DNA of 64,000 bases from Viscum album (taxonomy: Eukaryota; Streptophyta; Magnoliopsida; Santalales; Viscaceae): assembly GCA_963277665.1 (NCBI GenBank), contig OY728143.1, positions 1,121,144,110 through 1,121,208,109 on the forward strand, written 5' to 3'. Position numbers and translations under genes: made by a program. Each line of letters opens with the position of its first letter. Within the stretch, counting starts at the first letter, position 1. The notes below the pieces were generated by a model that saw nothing but the letters and a program-made list of their open reading frames with translations, was not told the origin of the DNA and made no database searches. This document shows positions 34,941-49,100 of this stretch, piece after piece.

Positions 34941-35520
34941 ATCACCATTCATGTGCATGGAAGGCTAATGAATCCTGAACTGATGTTTTTTATTTTACCA
35001 TTACCACTATTAATGATTGGGAATAACAATGGATTTATAGATTATATATATTACATGTTATACTTATGATTTTATAATTTTAGGGAAATTATTATGTTGC
35101 ACATACATTCATGATTTTCATTTTGTGGGAATACGGTTGTGTCACTCTTGTGTACGGAAAACTACCGACACGTGAAGTGATGTGATTTGTTAATGGATTA
35201 TATGTATTTTATTGAGGATGTTTTTAATAAAAATATTTTATATATATAAAATAAAAATTATATTTTAATGATAATATATATTATTTAATTTTATTTCAAT
35301 CAATATGACAAGAAAATTGTAACATCATTCATATGTTTGTATAACCTCCCATATGCAAAAACAATGTGTTTCTTTTCCTATCAATAAATATTTTATACTA
35401 TAATAAATACACATATAGTGAATATATATTATATTTAGATCATTATTTTCTATAGATATATATCTAAATCCTAATCTACGTAATGGTAAAAAATAACACG
35501 TCTAAACAGACTCGAAAAAC
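34941..35520 (-). repeat. Degenerate ~185-bp tandem repeat, array F (reverse)
   Basis: Cores at about 34,941-34,985, 35,140-35,190 and 35,320-35,370; a very weak fourth near 35,490-35,515. Landmarks CTAAT (34,965), ACTACC (35,161) and ATAACC (35,341) are about 196 and 180 bp apart. The second core is the best preserved: its minus strand reads AATCACATCACTTCACGTG, then CGGTAGTTTTCCGTACAC and AAGAGTGAC, nearly the family consensus. Confidence 0.65.
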
Positions 35521-37700
35521 AAGGTAAATAACCATCGAAACCGTTTAAATAATGAATGATTATTAATAAACGAGATATAGTATGTCATAAAAGGAATGAT
35601 ATATGATAACTTAAATATTAATATCATTCTAATAAATTTCATTAAAATTATTAAAACCACTATACAAAAGGTTACTATATTTCAATTCATTGAGGCATAA
35701 TGTATTATTATGCACCTAATTTTTTTATATGGTGTTTGTAATGTCCCTTGGACATGTAATACAATTAATTAATAAATATTAATGCTATTTTATGTTTCAA
35801 TTGGAATTATATCATTAATTTGAATTTTATATAATATTTACAAAGTTTTTATAGATTTTGTAATTGTGTTTCTTTCCATTCTATTACATTACTTCCACAT
35901 TATCGTTAATATTATATTATTATGTGTGTAATTTATTTTGAAAATATATTGTTTTATTCTCACATGATTTATTTTCATTTATAGTTCATAATCTTATTTG
36001 AATATCCAGTTGATTACTAATTAAAAAATATGATCATGTCGAGTGTTCACAGCATCATCTAATTTTCTTTAGGATTGTTTACACTTGAATTAAATTAAAA
36101 GAAAATTATTGGATCATTGTTTAGTAAAAAAATATTTTTCATATATTCATATCATTCATTAATATTTTCAAATAATTATTACAATTTTCTTATATATGTA
36201 ATTAAATTTTTTTATTTAACTAATTTAAGAAAACTCAATACATTTCTCCCTTCATTCAGAAAATTTTATTCTTACAAAACAATATTTAATTAAAATGACT
36301 CAATAAAATATTAAAAATATTAAAAATTATTCAATAATAAAATATTTCGAAATTATTTATTTTAAACTAATTTCATGAATGGATTATTATCCTTTTTTAT
36401 GAAAATATACTTTTCTCTCCTTTTTAAAGAGATAAATTAATATTATTTTTTCTTCATATGACATGTACAAAATTAACCACTATAATTTAATTGTAGATTC
36501 AATTATATGTTTATAAAGATAAATTTTTAGAAAATGTGTTCATATTTTTATGTCACTATTAGTTTTAAAAAACCTTTTTTCTATGAAATGAATTTTAATG
36601 AAATATTATGTCTTACGAAGTTATTTTTAAAATGAAAAGGATATATTACCATAATAATGTTTTAAAGATCCATTTTCTTTTATCAATTGAAAACATTTAT
36701 GCTATTACAAAATAAAATATGTTTTTTTATAAAATGCATATTTCTTATATTTATGGATTTTGATTATATTAACAAAGGATAATGTTGAACTTCAAATCCT
36801 TGAATCATATTCATAGTCATTAATATCCCTTGAGTTGTTCACATTCCAATTATCATTGAACAATAAATTTCTACAAAATATCACTATAATTTATCATTTA
36901 TGTTATTTTTTCCTAAACCATGTACCATTTTTAAATATAGTGTTTATATTGAATGTTATTTACTAACTATGGAAATAATGATAAATATATTTCTATCATT
37001 TAACACAGATATTTTATAAGTCACAATGTTTATGAATAAAATTAATTGTTTGATATGTGAGGAATTGATTTAAAATTTAGTATGTTCTTTGGGTGTGTGA
37101 TAATGTGTACCACTTGATGCATCATTAGACTCATGAGATGAATCTATTGGATAGAATCAGGTAAATTTTTTACCCAATATTCTTTAACATTTCTTTAGGA
37201 TCGACCATGACTCTAATTGTGACATATGTTTGTGAAACATGAAATGTAATAGTCAATAATTTAACTCATTTTACATGTTATTATTATACATCATATTAAA
37301 AATAATAAATTATCATTTGATAAATTTAATTAGGATATATTGATTAAATATAATGAGTTTTCTATTATTTATCTTATCATATTCATTATGAATTTTCTAT
37401 TCATGAAGTAATGTTATTTAATTGTAATGTGGGAATTGTTATTTACCATGAAATAGTTATTATTATTTATTAATCATTGATTTTTTACTTAAATTTCATT
37501 TTACATTTTACCTCACCATAATTGACTCTATTAACTAAGGATTTATTGTATTTTAAAATGAATTGTTTGAAAGAATATTCTAGATGGAATAAAAAAATAA
37601 AAAAAATAGTTTTAAATTTTGGTATTCAAATGTAATGTTAGGGTCAAGTATTTTTTTTCTGTATGATGACTAATATTATATATATTTCACTGTGATGTGA
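35521..37700. other. AT-rich segment carrying two paralogous empty insertion sites
   Basis: No gene is seen. It is the paralogue of 5.5-6.69 + 18.03-18.63 + 29.92-29.99 kb, that is, the target DNA of both retrotransposons without them. The empty site for element 1 is at about 37,087-37,112 and for element 2 at about 37,680-37,700. The distance between them (~595 bp) equals the 600-bp spacer between the elements. Confidence 0.6.
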
Positions 37701-39930
37701 TTCACTATATCTTATCTCTATATATTGGTTCCTAATACTAACTCAGGGCTATTGGGATCCAGTGACAATATTTTTAATTGCATTTGATTGATACAGATAG
37801 GGATATATGTTATTTCATTAACATAAAAAAATATAATTATAAATTTTGTTGTTAATGATTTTATATCAGTATTGTTAAATAATAATTCTATGATTTTGAG
37901 GATAAATAAAATATAATGTTTCATTTTGGACGTTATCTATTCAATAGAATCCTTCTTTTGGTTTCTACTAAAAGAGCTCAGAAGGATTCATTTCCAAGAA
38001 CAATAAGGATTATATGAATAAAGTAGGGATGTATGTAAGTCATGTTTTTTTATATAGGGTGAAACAATATGTTTTTCACATGTGGTTATTAGAAGAGAGG
38101 GGTGGATTTTATATGTAAATTGAGTGGAAGACATCTAATTTTTAAACAAAATCGTGTACCATTCTTTTTAACATGAAACATGGGTCCAAACTGAATTAAT
38201 TTTTTAAATTATAGATGAAAAAATATAACTTTTTCCACGAACTAGGTATTTGACATTTTTTTTCATTTTTACCCTTTTTTTCTTAGATTACTCTTCACTA
38301 TATTTTTTTACATTGATATATATAAATAATATTTACATTTATAATATTAATAGGGGTAACAAATTATGATGAACTTATTTTCTAATATAAATTATTATAA
38401 TTCCAAATAATAAAATAATTATTATAAATTCAAATCACATAATTGGTAAAATTTAATTTCACATAAATCTCATAGTTGAGAGGGAAACACCTATTTTGAA
38501 ATAGAAAATTTTAAAAAAATTAATAATTATTTATATTAAAATTAAATAAGAAAATTATTCCAGTTAAATATATTATATTAATACATATATATATGAAATT
38601 TATTTTATCATAAAACTATATTAAAAAAATGCAGGTGTTTTTAATTTCATTAAAGGGAATGCTATTTCCAAACAAAATTCAATATTTTCCACTACAAAAT
38701 GAAAAAATTATATTTTTGATAAAATATCAAAAATTCCCCCGAATATAAAATTGATATTTGTATTTAGAAAATTATGTGTTTTTTGGAAAATAAATTTTCT
38801 ATTTGTAGGGAAAAATATTTTTAAATTATTTGATCAAAGAGAGGCTACAACAACTTTTAGAGAAAATAGATTTTTTCAGAAAAAATTTCATTTTCATTAA
38901 AATTGTATTTAATTTATTGATAAAAAATAGGTAAAATTTGAAATAAACTTATATATGTGTAAAAAGTATAATTTTTATAGATTAGTTCTTATTTTTATTT
39001 CATTGTATGATATTATCTAGGATATAACGGTCATGTTTATATAATAATATCTCAATATTTTTCACTTATACATGGGGTTGTGTGAATCATAAGTTGTCGA
39101 TGTGATGGAATTTATTTAAAACAAATTTGTTTTAAATTATCCTGATGTAATATTTCCTTCCATTCTTACTATTTTTTGTAATACATACTATCAATAATTA
39201 GGGTTAAATTTTAAATATATCAGGATTTTACATTCTCCACCAAACCCTTCAAATTTATTGTTTCCTCACAATTGAATCTTGATCTTAAATATTAACGGAT
39301 TTATATTTTAAAATAGCTTCATTCAAATCCCACATCATAGAAAGGGTAAATAAAAATCATCATAATAAGAGAGAATGTTAATTAAAAATAAATATGTAAT
39401 GACTCATGACTGGGTTTCTAATTAGGATAACATTGGTGTCATGTGATGATATAGACATTGATGAAAATTATAAATAAATATAGAAGAAAAAAGGACATCA
39501 ATAAAAACAATATTAATGATCATTATAAAGTTGAGCACCCAAAAACCCAAAAATCTATTATGACATAGAAGGCTATTTGATTCCCCAAAAATAAGGGTAA
39601 AAGTTTAATTTTTTTCTTTAAGGATAAATTCCCCAAATTTGAGGTATTCATTTACAATTTTAATTTGAACATAATAAAATATAATGGAAAGAATCCTTTA
39701 TGTAGGAAAAATTTCCTCCAATGGATGTGATATGTTAAATTACAACTTCATCTTTTACCCCAACAAATGAATATCCATAATGAATTTTTTATTCTTGAGG
39801 TAGTGAAATAAACGTTTAATGGATCATAAGATCCATAAATGAGTGATTATTACTTCCATATATTCAAAAATATTTTCTAAAACCAATATGTTTATACGAG
39901 GTTATAAAATATGATACACTAATCTATAAA
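37701..39930. other. AT-rich repeat segment, copy 1 (related to 46.6-48.2 and 58.9-60.2 kb)
   Basis: No gene is seen. About 37,960-38,180 aligns with 58,880-59,130 (shared GGGATGTATG.AAGT.AT and a CA..AAATGGGTCCAAA-like patch). About 38,650-38,700 aligns with 47,300-47,340 and 59,610-59,645. About 39,420-39,600 aligns with 47,980-48,180 (TTG.TGTCATGTGA.GATAT-like patch). Confidence 0.5.
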
Positions 39931-40090
39931 ACTCAATAGTAATACAGTTGGTTAAACATTAATCTTTATATATCAAAACCATTAACTAAAAACAATTACA
40001 TATTAACCAATAAATCACATAGTGAAGGGGTATGTTCAAAACCCTTAACACCATTTAGTTTTGGGTTCAATTCATGTAGACTTATCATAT
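39931..40090 (+). repeat. tRNA-promoter-like patch (possible SINE relic)
   Basis: ACAGTTGGTTAAACATTAAT (about 39,945-39,964) resembles tRNA box A, and two box-B-like motifs follow, GTTCAAAACCC (40,032) and GGGTTCAATTC (40,063). The spacing is too long for one tRNA. The paralogue at about 48,500-48,680 shares the layout, so the patch predates that duplication. Confidence is low because AT-rich DNA produces such matches by chance. Confidence 0.28.
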
Positions 40091-42430
40091 GTAACCGATT
40101 CTCACTCGATATCTGGGTTTTCCTTTATCTAAAAACATATTAATATAAATCATATAATGTTAAAAAATTATAACATCCCATTATTACCATAATAAAAATA
40201 ATATCATAAACATCAAAGGATCCAAATATATTCATCAAAAAAAAAATTCCATTGATATCTCATAATTAATAATATATTAACGGTCATACTCACTCAATAA
40301 TTAATATTCTATGACGTTAATCATTCCACTAAATCACTCTAGCTTTTCATTTGTACCATAAAAAATATGATCTAAAATCTTTTAAAAAATATAATTTAGT
40401 AAAATCTGTATACATTTCATAATTCTTATTATTATAATATCATTGAATAAAATACTCCTATAACATAATTCTCATATACAAACACCTAAACATTATTCAT
40501 TACACTTTTTCAATAGTAATTGTATATTCTTGATAGTGATCCCTTAGCATATTTTAAGGTATATTCTATTGATAATGGGTCATTTCATTTGTGTATTAAT
40601 CCATATCCTTACATTTAATGTATTGAACATTTTCAATGTCTATCATTCCATTTTAATCATAATCATATTAGAAATTTTTTCCAAACATGGAGAAAACTAT
40701 TTTTCCTTTTATTCGTATTCCAATTTGTTTCCTTCCATATGTATCACACGATAGTGATTCTTTATTTTCCTTCATCCCTTTAACTACTTTTTTCTCTTCC
40801 ATTCTCTTCTTCTATTTCATGATATATAATTAATACAACATGTAGAATTATTTCTCTATAATTATAGAACATAATACTATTTCCTCATGTGATGCTAATG
40901 GTTGGGAGACTAGTTCCCATAAAAATATGGTTTCAATAATATCAAATAAATTATCATTATTACACTTTAGAATATGTTAATTGAAACAATTTACATTATA
41001 TACACAAGTAACCATTTATAAACGATTTTAATGAATATAATATATCATATCACTATTAAACAAAATGTATAATTACAAAAAATAGTGAATCTGTTAACAA
41101 AAATTGAAAAACATTATGAATAACTGATCCTATAATAAAAATCAATGATTCATTGGGTATATATTTATTTTTAGCTTCATTTTAATTTTATTGATATAAT
41201 ATGTTGTTTATGCTAAGAGTATCCCATTGACGTTTCAAACTAGGTTTTGGGAAGGATCATTTTGATAAATTAGGTGATGACTGAGTCAAGCTAAACACAT
41301 CCTATATCGAGTTATTACCGTTAGGTACATCTATGTCCAAAAAAAACCACTTGAATATAGAGTGGGTTGTATTTTCTAGAAACAAATATAACTGATTCGT
41401 TACCTAACCATTAGTATCTTATTCAATAAATAAAATCAATGTATATCATATGCTCATTTAAAATAATCTAGGTATTCAAAATTTTGTTCTTATGGATTCT
41501 ACTAAACTCCCTCGGATCCCATCTATAGATACCCCGACCACAATATCCAAGAGTTGTTATCTACATTATTACATTGTTATAAGATAAATGCAATATCATC
41601 CACAAGGATGAAATATATTATTAGTCTTCTTAAATGAGATACATACATTAAAAATAAATTGTATTTTAAAGAACAAAATACATAAATTATTTTCATTGAG
41701 AATTAATTTATTTAACATACTGTGTCCCTGCATATCAATCAAAAAACACATTATAGAATCCTTGGTAAAATGAAACCCATAAAATTGGTTATCTCAAATG
41801 CTCAAAAAAGGTATGTGTACAATATACGAATTTATTAATTATGAGATAATAAATAAAAGATTGTATAAATCATAAATACGAACTATTTAATCAATAACAT
41901 CAGAATTATATCGTTGGAATAAATAATGTTAAAATAAATCCATAAAACCTTAACACGATCTTCATATCATAAACATGATATTCTAACTAATAAAATAATC
42001 ACATGGAATATTATTAAATGTGTTCATAATTATTTATTAAATTATATCCATCATCTGAAACATACATTCGTGGTCTTAAGCACATAAATATCAAGATATG
42101 GGCAATACCTCAATAATAACTCAATTTATTTTTTATGAGACCTACTAAATAATTTTAGGGATATATTAGGCCCCTACCATCACATACTATGTTTAATTCC
42201 TTCCTCATGAGAATGGGGTGAAACTTAATTAATAAAAAAAATTTATTGAGAACTATCATAAAATGGTTTAATAAATACTCCCAATAAAATAAACATAATT
42301 ATAAACCATTCAAATAAATAATAATGATTATTTAAATAAAATATATCCCCAGTGGATCAAATGTAAAATAAAGTGTTTTTGTCCACCATGAAATAAAAAT
42401 TTTTATTTTTAAAATATCATCTATTAAAAA
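40091..42430. other. AT-rich repeat segment, copy 1 (paralogue of 48.7-50.95 kb)
   Basis: No gene is seen. Three good landmarks in the same order as in 49-51 kb: 40,730-40,860 against 49,280-49,380 (TTTCCTTCCA then a CTTCTT/TTCTCT-rich tract), 41,285-41,345 against 49,840-49,890 (GTTATTAC..TAGGTAC), and 42,125-42,240 against 50,690-50,775 (CCTA.CATCACATACTATGT-like, then TTCCTTC and CTCAT). Confidence 0.55.
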
Positions 42431-44580
42431 AATTGTAAACCATAAAAGCTATGGTGTGTTATACACAAAAAGAATTAAGTTAACTAATAATGTTGAGACT
42501 ATGATTATCAGAATTAGAAACCTTATATAACTATTATTTATGTGGAATTATTGATATTTTAATATCTTCATTGATAAGATCTTCAAAATTATTTTCAATA
42601 TTTCTTAATGTCTGGATATATTCAACTAAATTGATTATCCTATAATTAACACCTCGATCAAAAATGCAGTCTTTTTTATTTATCCATAACTTTCAATCCT
42701 AAAAAACTATCATATTGAAGACTTAAATAATATATTTTATAATAATAATCTATAGATTTGATCTATATGACTCCATCGAGATTATGTTATTTAAATGGAG
42801 TAGTATGCTCCAATCATTTTCCTTTTTCAACTTCAATTTTTCATGCTGTTCCATTGAAATATTCAGTAAGAACTGATTCCTTTTCAACCCAAATTTCATT
42901 ACATTCAAGCACCCAATAAAAAACATATGGAACATGCATGAATTGGGATTATGGGTCTATATTAATCACATCAATTTTTTTATTTGGTCAGAAATATTAA
43001 TATCCCACATTTCATTACATTACACAAGGATTTGGTTATAATAGTTTTCAGTAAATTAATGTATTCCTTGTGAGGCCATGATTCCACGTTTATTAAATAT
43101 AAAATTTCCATGTAACATATTTCCTTTATATTCCATACTCAATATTGATCTATTAGTAATGTTCACTTAGGGGCCTTTCTCATGATCCACTATATATTGA
43201 GATCCCATCTTTTTATCACTCATATTTGTGTTGTCAATGGTAAATGAATTTTCATGAATTTTTTCCATCATGGTATAGAAATATTCCATCCTTTATATTC
43301 AACATCTTATTTCTAATTTCACATCAAAGTATTATGAAATTTGGAATCTGGATCATTCTTAGTGGTTTTTGGGGTCCAGAAGATCCTTATTTCTAAACAA
43401 CTATTGCACTCTGGCCTGATTATATGTGGAATGAAGAGGATGAAGATGAAACATAAGTAATATTGTAATAATTGAATACAACAACATTTTCATAATACAA
43501 TCCTTTATTCCTTCCCCCAACCAACATTTTATCTTCAAGGTATGTATGGTTCATTTCACAGTTTCTTCCATCCTCCTAATGTACCAGCATTCCCATCCAG
43601 TTGTTATATAAATCATGTCTCAAAATATAAAATATATTTGATAAACAATGATCAGTATTCCAATGTAAATTCCCTATTCGAATAGTAATATTAGTAACTT
43701 TTACTCAATAACAGAAAAACTATTAGATATATGAGTTGGAGATAAATACCCACTCCATGCGAAAAAATCAACCTCCCCCTAATTAGACATGTATCCATGT
43801 GAGAAAACTGATGATTATTTTCGTAGATATTGTCATGAATAGTAGTAATATATCCTTGTCTCAAAGGCCTATATTTTCTTATAGAAAACTCCTCCATATC
43901 CATGCATCATATCCCTTTTATAGGTTCTTTAGTTATTTCGAATTCAATGCAGATAGGTAGAGATATGGGATGAGAAAATTAGTTGGATTGAATATATTTG
44001 AAAAAAAATTCGACCCAACTGACATGCATAAAAATAATCAAGGTATTGTTGAAATGAATAGTGAGTTTTGAAAACATACTAAAATATCTATAGTCATAGA
44101 ATCAAATATCATATAGAAGTCATAGGACCATAAATATTGGTTGAACAGTGATCCAATGCATGTGTGAGGAGATATGGACCAAGAAAGGAATAGGTTCTTT
44201 ACTAAAGAATGTGAAAATTAGAAATTTTTAATTATATTAATAGAAAATGGTTCATCGATCCTATAAGCACCAATATCTTAATAGTAACTCCTAATTTGTG
44301 GTAATTGGTGCTCAAAATTCTCTTAATAGAGCCACAATGTTCTAGTTTAGTAGAATTGAAGCTTTAGTGAACACTGAGAATGGAATTGTCAGATGTGATA
44401 AACCATTATGATGAACTAGAACCTTAGGATAATATACATTTATTGGGAATGAGGGAAGGAATTTTAGGTCATGGAATAAGGATAATGACTTCAATTCCCT
44501 TGAGGAAAATAAATACTGTTACCCCCCCCCCAATACAGTGTTGGTGGGACCAAATCCTTACCCATATATGTCTTGATCAT
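42431..44580. other. AT-rich segment with no paralogue found by eye
   Basis: About 2.1 kb between landmarks that are nearly adjacent in the second copy (about 50.95 and 51.0 kb). It is either an insertion here or a deletion there. It is slightly less AT-rich, with some pieces of mixed composition (43,330-43,440 and 43,540-43,800), and contains a run of 10 C at about 44,521-44,531. No protein family is recognised on either strand; the frames are at most about 70 codons. Confidence 0.4.
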
Positions 44581-45765
44581 CGATGTGCAAAGGGAGAGGT
44601 GATAGTCATTTTTTCCAATGTCTTGATGTCTTTGATAAATATAAATATAAAGAAAATTTCATGAAAACTATTTCTAAGAAAAATAAACATTCATATTTCA
44701 TTTTTACACTAAAAATAATAATATCAAAAATCATTTTGAAAATAATTTACCTTGAAAATAACCATTTAAAACATGTAAAATATTATTCATAATATTTAGT
44801 GGTTATCACATTGCAATATTTATTTAAATTCATACATTGTAAAACAAACATTCCATCAATATATTTGATGAAATAAAAATCGATATTTTTGGGAAATAAA
44901 AATTAATGTTTATTTATAAATTTTTGAATAATTCATAATTGATAGATATTACATTAATAATTCAAATTTAATTATAAATAAACTTTTTAAAAATTGTTTT
45001 TTAAACCATGGATTTTGATGAAAATCATTTTTTGAATGAATAGGGAAACAAAATCATATATTTTAAATAACTTTTCAAAATTATTTTAAGTATCAAAGCA
45101 TTAAAAATCATACATTTCATTTAAATTTTCATGAATAACCCAAGGATAATAAATTTTATTTATTTTAAATTAAAAGTGCCAAATAATTCCCCAATAGAAA
45201 TGTAAACATAAACAATCACAAATAATAATGAAATTATAATATAATTCTTCAACATACTTAAATATTGTTGATCATATGCCCTATAAAGTAAATAATATAA
45301 AAATATACTATAAATAAATTGAATAAGAAAATATTCATGATATAACAAAATAAAAATTATCATTATATACAAAAAAATAAAAGGTGACTATAGAATTTAT
45401 CTCATTGGAGTAAAAGTGATATAAGAAACCCTTATCAATTTTTTGACTTCCTTCATATATGTTTTAACTTCATATATAATAACTATAAGTGTATTAATTA
45501 TAAATTACTGCACCTTACTCATATATATCAGACAACGTATTATTTATATAGTCTTTTGCCTCTAATGTATTAACAATTCTTTGTCAAAATATATGTATGG
45601 GGGATAATTGATTTTTTTCTGTCATGTATGTTTTTTTATAGTAATTTTGTTAATTTTAATTTTATCCAATTTACATAATCTAAATAATTTTAATAGGGAT
45701 ATAAATCTCAAATATATTCATTATATATGTATTTATAGTCATCAATAAATGTTTTATATCGAAAA
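44581..45765. other. AT-rich repeat segment (paralogue of 0.4-1.5 kb)
   Basis: No gene is seen. 44,754-44,815 closely matches 500-560 and leads, as there, into a forward 185-bp array about 1 kb downstream. The open frame at 45160-45372 (minus) is low-complexity hydrophobic AT-rich translation, not a gene. Confidence 0.55.
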
Positions 45766-45767
45766 TG

Positions 45768-46380
45768 GTTTACATCGTTTATTGAAAATGTAGTCGAGAC
45801 GAAGTCATGAACACCTTTACTATTTTCTCACGACGGACAGAGAAAAGGGAAAATAAATAATATTTCCTAATTAAATAATAATTTATATATATATAAAATT
45901 ATTTTAACAAAATACATTCTTATTATGTTTCATGTAAAAAAACGAGAAACTTTTCACATCACTACAAAAATGTGGTAGTCCTCATCAACATATGCGAGAT
46001 GTAATTTTTTTCTTATGTTTTGTATGGAAATATGTTTTATAGAAATTATATTTTAATATATATTTTTAGGCCATTAATATAATATTTATTCATTATCATT
46101 ATATCAATACTACTATCCATGTAATGTGTATGAAAAAAATGAATCACATCACTTCGTGGGGTGATAGTCCGTCGTACAAATGAATGAAATTATCGTATCC
46201 CTAACGGAATGGAAAGAAAGAATGTACATATGATTTTATAATTTTATAAGTATAATATAATCATAAATATAAAATTAATATTTCAAATCCATCATTACAT
46301 GAAATCATTAAAGGTGGTGAAGGATAATGGATAACATCTGTTTGTGAGGCGGTAGACCTCCATACAGCTGTATGATTATT
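45768..46380 (+). repeat. Degenerate ~185-bp tandem repeat, array B (forward)
   Basis: Four cores: 45,768-45,815 (weak), 45,951-46,002, 46,141-46,196, 46,331-46,380. Landmark .ACATC starts at 45,771, 45,955, 46,145 and 46,333, so the steps are 184, 190 and 188 bp. The third copy is close to consensus: CACATCACTTCGTGGG, then GTGATAGTCCGTCGTAC. The AT-rich linker also aligns partly (GGAATGGAAAGAAAG, then a TATAATAATCATAAATATAA-type tract) with array A at 1950-2020 and array C at 58,525-58,590. Confidence 0.72.
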
Positions 46381-49100
46381 TGATAAACCATTTTATGGAT
46401 GAGGAGACTGATATAGAGCATTATACTATAATTAAATTTTTATTATTATAGTTAAGATACTTATTTTATTATATATTATTAGTTTAGTGATATTTTTAAG
46501 AGTTGTAGGAAGAAATAAAATAAATTGCAAGGTTAGGAATGTTTCATATTCATCAGATAACATGGTTTTTGTTTTTTCCGTAAAGATTATTAAGTGAGAT
46601 TTATAAACACAATAAGGATTATTATATGAGACTAAATAATTATGAAATTTATTTTTTTAGGTATGGTCAGATCCAATCGGGATTGAATGTTTGATTAATA
46701 GAGGATATGTGGTAGCCTTTTACAAGTGTGTTTAGTGGAACACTTGAATCTTTTCAAAAGAAAACGTTTAACCAACATATACAAAACTGCAAAAGGGTAT
46801 AAAATTTATTGTTAATTAAAATTATATGTTATATGGTCTAAATAATTCCATAATATGGTTTATTTACTAGTTATGTCCATTTCTATCCTTATCTTATTAG
46901 TTTAACCCCCCCACCCGAAAATTTGATTTTTTATTTTAAACACTTTAAATAATTGTTACTTCATTTATAATTCATTATGGTCAAAATGTAATAGGAAAAT
47001 ATTATGGAATATTTATTATAAATATTACAATTAGGTATTCCATTTTTTTAATTAAATTCATGTATGTTAAAAAATTAAAATTAATATAAATCCTATATAT
47101 TCGATGATAAATCATATTTTCAAATAAAAATTATTCACAATTTTACAATGTTTTATTATCAAAATTAAATCTGAAAGTTCATAAAATAAATAAATTGGAT
47201 TGTTAGATATATAATTTTTATTTTTTTTCTTTTGAAACCTTTTTATATAAAATTTTATACATTTAAGGGCATTAATATGAATAAAAAGTCTAAATCATAA
47301 CAAGTATTTTTCACTATCCACAAAAAATATTCTCTTTTCAATGATCTGCAGAAATATAATTTAAATATATATATTAAAAAATAAATTTATTGTTTAGATT
47401 AAATTTTATAAAATTGGTAAAAATTAATATTAAATAATTTGAAAAAATCAAGAGTATACCATATTTTTATAAAACATACAGCTTTAAAAACATTTATTTT
47501 TCATTCAAATAGTTCTTATTTAAATTATACTGAACATATAACAATTGAATTTATTTTTTTCTTGTGTAAACCATATATGATTCTTAATTTAGTTATTATT
47601 ATTCATACTATCCAACTTAAAATCTATTTTTAATGGTCGGGTTTTGATTAAAAAATTACTATGTTTCATTAAATCTAATTGTTGTGTGTACCATAAACTA
47701 TCCTCGATATTAAATTTATTTTAAATGTTTGACGTCATTAATATCACGATGGTATAATTTATTCTAGTATTGTTGTTTTATTTAATACATACTGCCTAAT
47801 TTTATTTCTCTATTTAAAATATATTGGTGTTACCTTCTCCCTTATACATCAATAGATCTAAAAAATAAAGAGTTTTACATTTGGAAATAACATCATTGAA
47901 AACCAAAATTTTAAAAAACTATTACAATAGAGAATGTGATGTGTGAATCCATATGGAATAGAACATTAATAAGATTCTATATAGAATAATATTGTTGTCA
48001 TGTGAAAATATTGACATGGAACAAAACAAATAATTATAAATATTGATAGTGGCCATTGATCACCCTAAAGAGAATTATCTAATGAAACATAAATAACTAT
48101 AATCCATAAATATAATATGTGTTAATGGACCATTTGATTTGTGGATAATAAAGGTAATTAGATAACATTTTTTTCAAGATCCATCCCTTGGGGTTGAGGA
48201 AGTACTTTTGAATCTATACTGAGAACATAAGAAAATATAGTGCTAAGATATCATTCTATAAGCATAATATCATATTTTTATTTGGCTCAATCCATTAAAA
48301 ATTCCTCACTTCAACCGTGAAATTAATATCCAAAATGTATTTTATTTCTAAAGAATTTAAGTTAACTATAAATGGATCATAAAATTCATAAATGATAGAC
48401 ATTATATTTCTTCTTTTAATAAACATTTCCCAAACCCAATATGGATATCAAAAGTCATCCAAAATAATAATTTAATATCTAAACCTCAATAGATAAACCA
48501 CAGGTTCAAAATTAATATACATACATGAAATATTTAATGAAAAAATAATCACATGTTAAATATGAGATCATATTGGATAGTGGTTGGATTTAAAACATTA
48601 TCATCTCTCAGTTGTGTGTAAAATCCCCATGACATTTGCTAGATGTTGTGAGTTATCACATAGAATATAGGTAATACTTTCTATAAATAAAAATTAATAT
48701 AAATCCAGTAATGTTACAAAGTTTTAGACTAACTAAATTAATTCAACATCAATTATTATACAAAACATGCAGGATAAAAATATATTAAAAAAGTACATTA
48801 TAATTATTATATCAATGTTGGAAACATGTTAAGGGTTTTCCTCCATCAGTGATTTTTTAGAAGATGTTCCACTTTACACTAAAAAATATTCCCTAGTAAG
48901 CTGTGTCATTCATTATATTTTCTCAAATAACTAAAAAATAGTACTATATTAAAATCCATTAAAAATTAATAATTCTTATATCTATAAAATTATTGATTAA
49001 AATACCCTAATAATATAATTCAAAAATACCAATAGATGTATAGTTTTAATTCCACATAGATTGTTGTAATAACCTAATATTTAACTTGAATCCATATATT
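46381..49100. other. AT-rich repeat segment, copy 2 (related to 37.9-40.1 kb)
   Basis: No gene is seen. It aligns in order with 37.98-40.15 kb: 46,610-46,660 against 38,000-38,050 (ACAATAAGGATTAT in both), 47,980-48,180 against 39,420-39,600, 48,490-48,720 against 39,920-40,160. It also aligns with 58.9-60.2 kb (47,450-47,510 against 59,780-59,830). Confidence 0.5.

Noticed and set aside
45160..45372. Hydrophobic 60-70-codon frames in AT-rich DNA, such as this one and 680-880, 917-1153, 60949-61149
   Set aside because: Ile/Phe/Tyr/Asn/Lys-rich translation is what AT-rich random DNA gives. None is kept in its paralogous segment.
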